Positions 59,225 to 64,000 of a stretch of DNA of 64,000 nucleotides are shown here, one piece after another. The stretch comes from Xenoacremonium recifei (taxonomy: Eukaryota > Ascomycota > Sordariomycetes > Hypocreales > Nectriaceae). A program made the position numbers and the translations under genes. Within the stretch, counting starts at the first letter, position 1; each line of letters starts with the position of its first letter. The DNA lies in contig WOFQ01000023.1 of NCBI GenBank assembly GCA_012184525.1, positions 372,001-436,000 of the forward strand. The letters run 5' to 3'. The notes under the pieces were generated by a model, which saw only the letters and a program-made list of their open reading frames with translations, was not told where the DNA came from and ran no database searches.

Positions 59225-59942
59225 GGCTACCTTGGCTAGGAGAGGATGCTTTAGACCGAGATACGAGCCGCCAAGTCCACAATGCAAAGTCACAACGCGC
59301 GCGGGTCGTCCGATGTAGCCTATAGACGAGGGGGTTATAACAAAAACCCCCGCTTCCCGAGCGAGCACCCGCGGGACGCGTAGGATCTGCGGGGAAAACG
59401 CTATCCTGGAACGTTACCTGTCATCTTGCAAACTGCATGTGACTGAGAAACTGCATGTGATAGTGACCACGAGCCCTCGGCGCTTAGTCGATGTGTGATT
59501 GCCTTCCTTCTAAACCCGAGGTAATCCACAACTTTCAGGCTTTGATATGCCTCATTTCGCTCAGTGCGGTGGCTGACATGGATTGCAGGCACTACGGCTA
59601 ATAAGTGATAGAATAGCCTGAAGACCCCGCAATGTCACATAAAGATTGGGATGACAAATATGGGACTGAAAAGACCAGGGAGCGGATACAGAAGCTGAAG
59701 AGGTCTAAGCCTCGTTGGTTCGACTTCTTCAAGCAAGGAAAGATTTCGCTCAGTTTCTTACCCCCACGCACTTGAGAGTAAGCATTTCAAATCCGTACCT
59801 TCTATCAGTAAGACGAGATCCGGAAATAACTCGGAGTAAATGTTCCTACGAACGATGAAGCAATTCCACGATGAGACGGTCGCTTCGCCCAAAAGACCAT
59901 TAATTGCACAATTTTGTACGTTGAATGAGTTTAATTCAGAAT
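59225..59942. other. Intergenic with one small open frame
   Basis: About 720 bp. A plus-strand frame 59632-59775 codes 47 residues (MSHKDWDDKYGTEKT.. with a Lys/Arg-rich middle) and ends LPPRT. I do not recognise it and do not claim it is expressed. Confidence 0.4.
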
Positions 59943-61052
59943 CTACTCCTCGGTATCTCTGTCTTCTTCAGAGATCAACCTATATATACTCCTGTACTCT
60001 TTCCCCCTCGTTCTGGGATCTTCCAAAGCCTGCTTGAAGATGCCACGGACTAACGGCTCAGTGACCATCTTTGCCTTCACATGCCTAGCCAATCCCAGTG
60101 TCGAGCTGATCACTCCATCGCAAAGCTCCGTCAAAGCGCCACCTTCGAAATCCCGAGAAGCGGAGGAGTTGGCGATAACTCCCTTGACAGGGTTCTGATT
60201 CACCGAATTCCAGCTCATCCCGCTGCTGTCATTTATGATCTGGCCTAGGACTTTCGGGTCCAGTCCGTATCGGACACCAATGTTCATTGCTAAAACTGGT
60301 CAGACTCGGGTTACATACTCATTCTGATTTAGTGTACTCACCTTCGCAGAGCCCGATATATGCGATAAACGCGGCATAGTTATTCGCTTGCTTCGCCGCA
60401 AGTCCGGCTCCTGGCGGCCCGCAGAAGTAAATCTTCTCCCGCCGTCCCATCAGACGGAGAAAAGGCAGTGCCTTTTCATAAACGCCACGATCCCCGCCAA
60501 CGATGATTGCCAATGTTGCTTGCTCCGCTACTTTAGGGCCTCCAGAAATCGGGCAATCAAGAATTTCCCCCATCCCGGACTCTCGAACGCGTTCAGCGAC
60601 CTCAGCTGCGCCCGAGACTTCAATAGTCGAAGTTTCGAGAAACAGCCGAGGGCTGTCTCGCTTTGAGGCTGCCAGCAGCCCAGTTTCTGGGTCGCAAAAT
60701 ACTTGTTTGACATGCTTTGCATGTGGAAGAGACGTGATGATGATATCCTAACCGCTATTTTAGCACATCCTGCTCCGAACAGACTCTCACAAGGTCTAGA
60801 ACTATCACGACTTACGGCTATGTCGCATATATCTTTCGGGGTCCTTGCTGACTGCACAGTGCCTTGACTCACTTGAGCCGCAGAGCGCACAAATTCGTCA
60901 ACCTTCTCTGCGTCTATGTCGCAAATCGTCAGCGTCCCAGCCTTCGTCAGGCTTTTCGCAACATTTATCGCCATAGGCCAGCCCATGACGCCGATACCGA
61001 TGAAACCATATTGTTGGCTCCCCGTGGTACCGCTGGCAGTACTCGACGACAT
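59943..61052 (-). CDS. 3-hydroxyisobutyrate dehydrogenase-like oxidoreductase
   Basis: NAD(P)-dependent beta-hydroxyacid dehydrogenase (PF03446 + PF14833) of 329 residues; exons 60816-61052, 60342-60747 and 59943-60289 (introns GTAAGT..GGTTAG and GTGAGT..TTTTAG). The N-terminal Rossmann motif YGFIGIGVMGWPMA is present, with the substrate-binding DCPISGGP, the GGD segment and the catalytic Lys in GLAAKQANNY. The C-terminal helical domain opens MNIGVRYGLDPKVL. A longer start at 61124 would add 24 residues (MKFMVSREVKGFVW..) that could serve in targeting. It sits next to the broken ring-cleavage dioxygenase and an MBL hydrolase, a grouping seen in fungal aromatic or acid catabolism. The substrate is unknown. 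Confidence 0.92.
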
Positions 61053-61703
61053 CTTTGCTATCAGATTCTTGGTGATGCTTGACCACACAAAGCCCTTGAC
61101 CTCTCTTGACACCATAAACTTCATGTTTGATAAAGCTTTTAGCTATTATAGTCCGTAGTGTGGAGTTAAAGGAAGTCACGGGGAGCTTGTGGAGAAAACC
61201 AGCTTTCTGGGACGTGGAGAGACAATAACGTGGAGAAGCCATAAGAACCGCATTCTTAAACTAGAGACAACGGTAATATTCCAGGGAAATGTGATGACGG
61301 AGTGTGAAAACCCGAGTTCTAATAGAAGCTCCGATTATTCGGCGACGCCGCAGCGTGGGCGGTTGTAGACAGAAATGGCTATTGAAGTTGGAGTACTGTA
61401 GATGGCTAAATAGCCAGATACGCTGATGATGAATCAGTCTGAATTCTAGGCAGTATCTACAAACATGCCAAAGCGATGAATAACTTTCAATCTAGATTAG
61501 TATCATGGAGCTTTGTGCAGACTTATCTTGTTCTCCATCAATCCATCAAACATGCCCTTCCTTGGAGGTGTTCATGGAGTAGCTGGCCGATTGAGTGCAG
61601 CTCATTAACTTCATAAAGCCAATACTTGTGATGCAAAAGCTTTTTGGCCAATCATTGGTTTGTTTGATTTTCTATATACTTATTTATTTGCCTTCCCCAG
61701 TCA
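61053..61703. other. Intergenic
   Basis: About 650 bp, from the promoter of the dehydrogenase to the 3' end of the MBL gene. A longer dehydrogenase start would extend to 61124. Nothing else recognised. Confidence 0.45.
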
Positions 61704-62654
61704 TCACATGTGACCTGGGAAGAACTTTTCCTTGTTGGCGTCCGCCCAACCCACGTCGTGTGCCAAAATCCATGTCACATCAGCGCGAGCTTTGATGAAT
61801 GCCGAAATGATTGCAATGGTCTTGCGTGCAGTTGGGAGATCGGAGTGCACACTTCGCAAGCATCCGTGACCATCGTCGTATAGCGCAATGTCCTTCTCGC
61901 CCGTCAAGATTCTCGGATCGTGACAGCAATCACCTCCTAGGTAGACCCAGTTATCGGGTCCAACGCGCAGCAGCAGGTTAATGTGGCCACGCAGATGCCC
62001 CGGCGCGTCAATGATAAACATGCTGCCATCTCCAAAGTAGTCGATGGCTGAAGGAAAGTTGGCAAGAGGGAACCACTTATGGCTCGTTTGCTGTTTGCCA
62101 GCCGTCTCAGGCTCTTTGGCCCCCGGTGCAGGCGGCAGCTCATATGTGCGGTCAACTGGCAAGAGGTCATCCTCAAACATATCGGCGGTGTAATATTTCA
62201 CGCCAGTTTCGAGCATTGAGAGCGTTCCGGAGCCTACAACGAACTTCGAGTTCGGGAAATCGGTTGGTGTGCCCGAGTGATCCCAGTGCGAGTGGCTGAG
62301 AATGACAGTATCAATGTCCTTGGCAGGGTCAAGACCACCTTTCCGAAGACTAGCAGCCGTGTCCGGGTCCGTGATGATAGGCTTGCGCTTCTGGATATGG
62401 GCCTGCATACCCGGCGCGTACCCCGTCAGATCGCGTTTGATTCCCAGGTCAAAGACTATCCGCTCCCTCTTGCCATTGGCTTCATGGACGACGAGAAAGC
62501 ACATTGACGGCACAGTTGTGACCTTATTAGGGTCGGCGTCTGTCACGAATGCCTTTTCCGGCATCGCAACGAAGCCCCCATTGAGTGCAGAGACCTGGAC
62601 ATACACTTGATCCTCCGCGGGCGCAGGGAGATCAAAGGACGGTTCAGCAGTCAT
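61704..62654 (-). CDS. Metallo-beta-lactamase-fold hydrolase (lactonase-like)
   Basis: Intronless gene for 316 residues. The metal-binding HxHxDH motif is ILSHSHWDHSGTP (about residues 120-130), the bridging Asp is in YLGGDCCHD, and further His are in APGHLRGH and ILAHDVGW. The general layout (AMPEKAFV, CFLVVHEANGK, ERIVFDLGIKRD) matches fungal members of the quorum-quenching lactonase/arylsulfatase-like MBL group. No signal peptide. Such enzymes open lactones or hydrolyse esters. Next to a ring-cleavage dioxygenase relic, it could act on a muconolactone-like intermediate, but that is inference. Confidence 0.9.
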   Translation of the reverse strand: MTAEPSFDLPAPAEDQVYVQVSALNGGFVAMPEKAFVTDADPNKVTTVPSMCFLVVHEANGKRERIVFDLGIKRDLTGYAPGMQAHIQKRKPIITDPDTAASLRKGGLDPAKDIDTVILSHSHWDHSGTPTDFPNSKFVVGSGTLSMLETGVKYYTADMFEDDLLPVDRTYELPPAPGAKEPETAGKQQTSHKWFPLANFPSAIDYFGDGSMFIIDAPGHLRGHINLLLRVGPDNWVYLGGDCCHDPRILTGEKDIALYDDGHGCLRSVHSDLPTARKTIAIISAFIKARADVTWILAHDVGWADANKEKFFPGHM

Positions 62655-63631
62655 GATTGAAGCTCTAGTGACAGCAAGTTCTAAGTAGGGCGGGTGGGAT
62701 GAGGCGTACGTGTTAAGGCCATCCAGAAACTTTGTCTGAAGTAGTGGGTGAAGCTATTAATACGGACTGGGGAAACCCCAGGATTCCTCACAGGTTTGGG
62801 TGGTTTGTGGGGATGGAGAACGGAGATGCTAGTTTGGACATGGAGAAGCTGGGGTTGGAGAAACAAGCTTGACAACGATCGCGGGGGTTACCAGGTCAGG
62901 TCCGAGAGAACCGATACTGGAGAAGCGAGAGAGCAGCTAAGCCCAGAAATGGCATCTAGGTTTGGAGAAAATGGGCTTCTTTTGGACTGGGAATGTAGAT
63001 TGGAGAAGTGGCTGATGGCAGACTCAGTGCGTTCCAGTTGGGTCGAGGACTTTAGTCGGATCTCCAAGCTAGGCTAAGATGACAGATGTCAAATAAAGTA
63101 AGTGCAAAAGCGGCGAAACCTACGTAGCTGCAAAGTCTCATTATTACCGTATCTCAAGGAATAGATTGCTTCAAGAAGGGTTTCGCATTTTATGATGGAA
63201 GTAGGCCAGGATACAGAAAGGTGAAAGTAGCGCAACTAACATGCAGAAGCCAGGCTCATAACCGAACCCACAACCTACGGATACGAAACTTCTCCGGCCG
63301 ATTCGAGCACCACAGACCCCGAAAATACGAACGATCTGTGGCCCCAAGGGAATACAATGAAATATGATAGAGAACGCTCGATGAAATCTGGATGATCATC
63401 TTCGAGGGCGTTAGTTTTCGGGTTAAGAAGCCATTCACTTGGTTAATTCAGGAAGCAAAGTTTTCGTTGTTGCAACAGCAGGAGTAGTATTCAGACAGAG
63501 CAAACCGTTGTTCCTCATGGGGACTATATAATTTGCCAGGGGTTGAAAAAATATCCCACTTCCTCCAGTGCTTTACCAGCTGGCCATGAATGACCCTAGC
63601 TTGTATCGAACATCCGAGTTTCCCATGTTGC
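62655..63631. other. Intergenic, no gene recognised
   Basis: About 980 bp. A plus-strand frame (62748-63077) is Trp/Arg-rich and repetitive in TGGAGAA words and has no recognisable domain. The left end is the promoter of the MBL gene. Confidence 0.45.
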
Positions 63632-64000
63632 CTAATACGTGTATCGGTAGCTAGGGTTGCCCTCAAGGACAATCTCGCCCCGGTCAGCCTTGCGGTTCAG
63701 CCGTCCGAAGACGAAGAAGTTCTTGAGTGGAATGAGGATAGCAAGAGCCTAATCTCGTCAGCATCTCTTCTAATGTTAGTGGACATCATGCATCAGGCAT
63801 CATACCTGGAAGCAAATAGCAACGAGAAGGCCGGGTCTATAGTTAGGGGCATCCTTTGCACGGAAGACATTTCCGGCAATGATACCAGCAAAGCCACCTC
63901 CCACGGTCATGATAGCCAAAGCAGCGGCTCGCTTAGCTTGACCAACTATATTATTACGTTAGTTGGCACTTCCTAGACTCTTTGAAAAGAAAAAGCACTG
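63632..64000 (-). CDS. MFS permease, anion:cation symporter (allantoate/nicotinate-type), 3' end
   Basis: The last two exons of a transporter that continues past the right edge. Exon 63806-63945 reads GQAKRAAALAIMTVGGGFAG, then IIAGNVFRAKDAPNYRPGLL. Exon 63632-63748 reads ALAILIPLKNFFVFGRLNRK and ends YRYTY with TAG at 63632-63634. The intron is GTATGA..GATTAG; the intron upstream of 63945 ends AATATAG and its donor lies at or beyond the edge. The pattern R(A/T)A..I..GN..G..F....AP.Y..G and the acidic tail ending FRYT/YRYT are typical of the Dal5-like family. Only about 85 residues are visible, so the substrate is not assignable. Confidence 0.82.

Noticed and set aside
59632..59775. 47-codon plus-strand frame
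   Set aside because: Charged and plausible-looking, but too short, with no family match I recognise and no promoter evidence.
62748..63077. 109-codon plus-strand frame rich in Trp and Arg
   Set aside because: Composition comes from repeated TGGAGAA-like words; no domain, no splice support.

Overview
The window is nuclear DNA of a filamentous ascomycete (Pezizomycotina, most likely Eurotiales such as Aspergillus or Penicillium). The grounds are short 45-80 bp introns with GT..AG ends and CTAAC/CTGAC branch sites, a tRNA-Leu with an intron after position 37, binuclear-cluster (C6) type regulators, GPI-anchored wall enzymes and oxidative genes of the secondary-metabolism type. All gene models below were spliced by eye from the DNA. 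No ribosomal genes, CRISPR or intact transposon were seen.

Layout. 0-6.7 kb: 5' part of a sterol glucosyltransferase (runs off the left edge), an RTA1-like membrane protein and a secreted GH3 beta-glucosidase. 6.7-20 kb: an accessory block with a C6-type regulator lacking a visible zinc cluster, a 14-TM MFS exporter, a decayed C2H2 zinc-finger gene, an alpha/beta-hydrolase of the fungal acyl/polyketide-transferase type, a Baeyer-Villiger-type monooxygenase and a C6 regulator with a frameshift. 20-22.5 kb: gene-poor, with a PIF1-like helicase remnant. 22.5-31 kb: Cas1-type O-acetyltransferase copy A, tRNA-Leu(CAG), a haem-dependent N-demethylase-like (DUF3445) protein and a C6 regulator. 31.8-40.6 kb: a secretory amidohydrolase/decarboxylase, a broken GARS (purine synthesis) copy, a GH72 glucanosyltransferase and a carboxylesterase. 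42-52 kb: subtilase, oxysterol-binding protein, small secreted protein and Cas1-type copy B. 53-64 kb: a broken methyltransferase, an intact sesquiterpene-type cyclase, a broken intradiol dioxygenase, a 3-hydroxyisobutyrate-dehydrogenase-like enzyme, a metallo-beta-lactamase-fold hydrolase and the 3' end of an MFS permease.

How it fits together. Two stretches resemble small biosynthetic or catabolic clusters. The 6.7-20 kb block has regulators, an exporter, a hydrolase/transferase and a BVMO but no backbone synthase in view. The 53-64 kb block has a terpene cyclase with tailoring or degradation genes, of which the methyltransferase and the ring-cleavage dioxygenase are dead. Four genes with clear disabling mutations, one decayed helicase fragment and one frameshifted regulator in 64 kb point to a fast-evolving accessory region. 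The most unusual points are two distant, inverted Cas1-type paralogues, one of which has lost the GDS serine; an exact-multiple-of-three, stop-free intron in the other; a repeated 11-bp CCGCGGACTTT element between a regulator and its neighbouring exporter; and 13- and 19-nt microexons in the cyclase.
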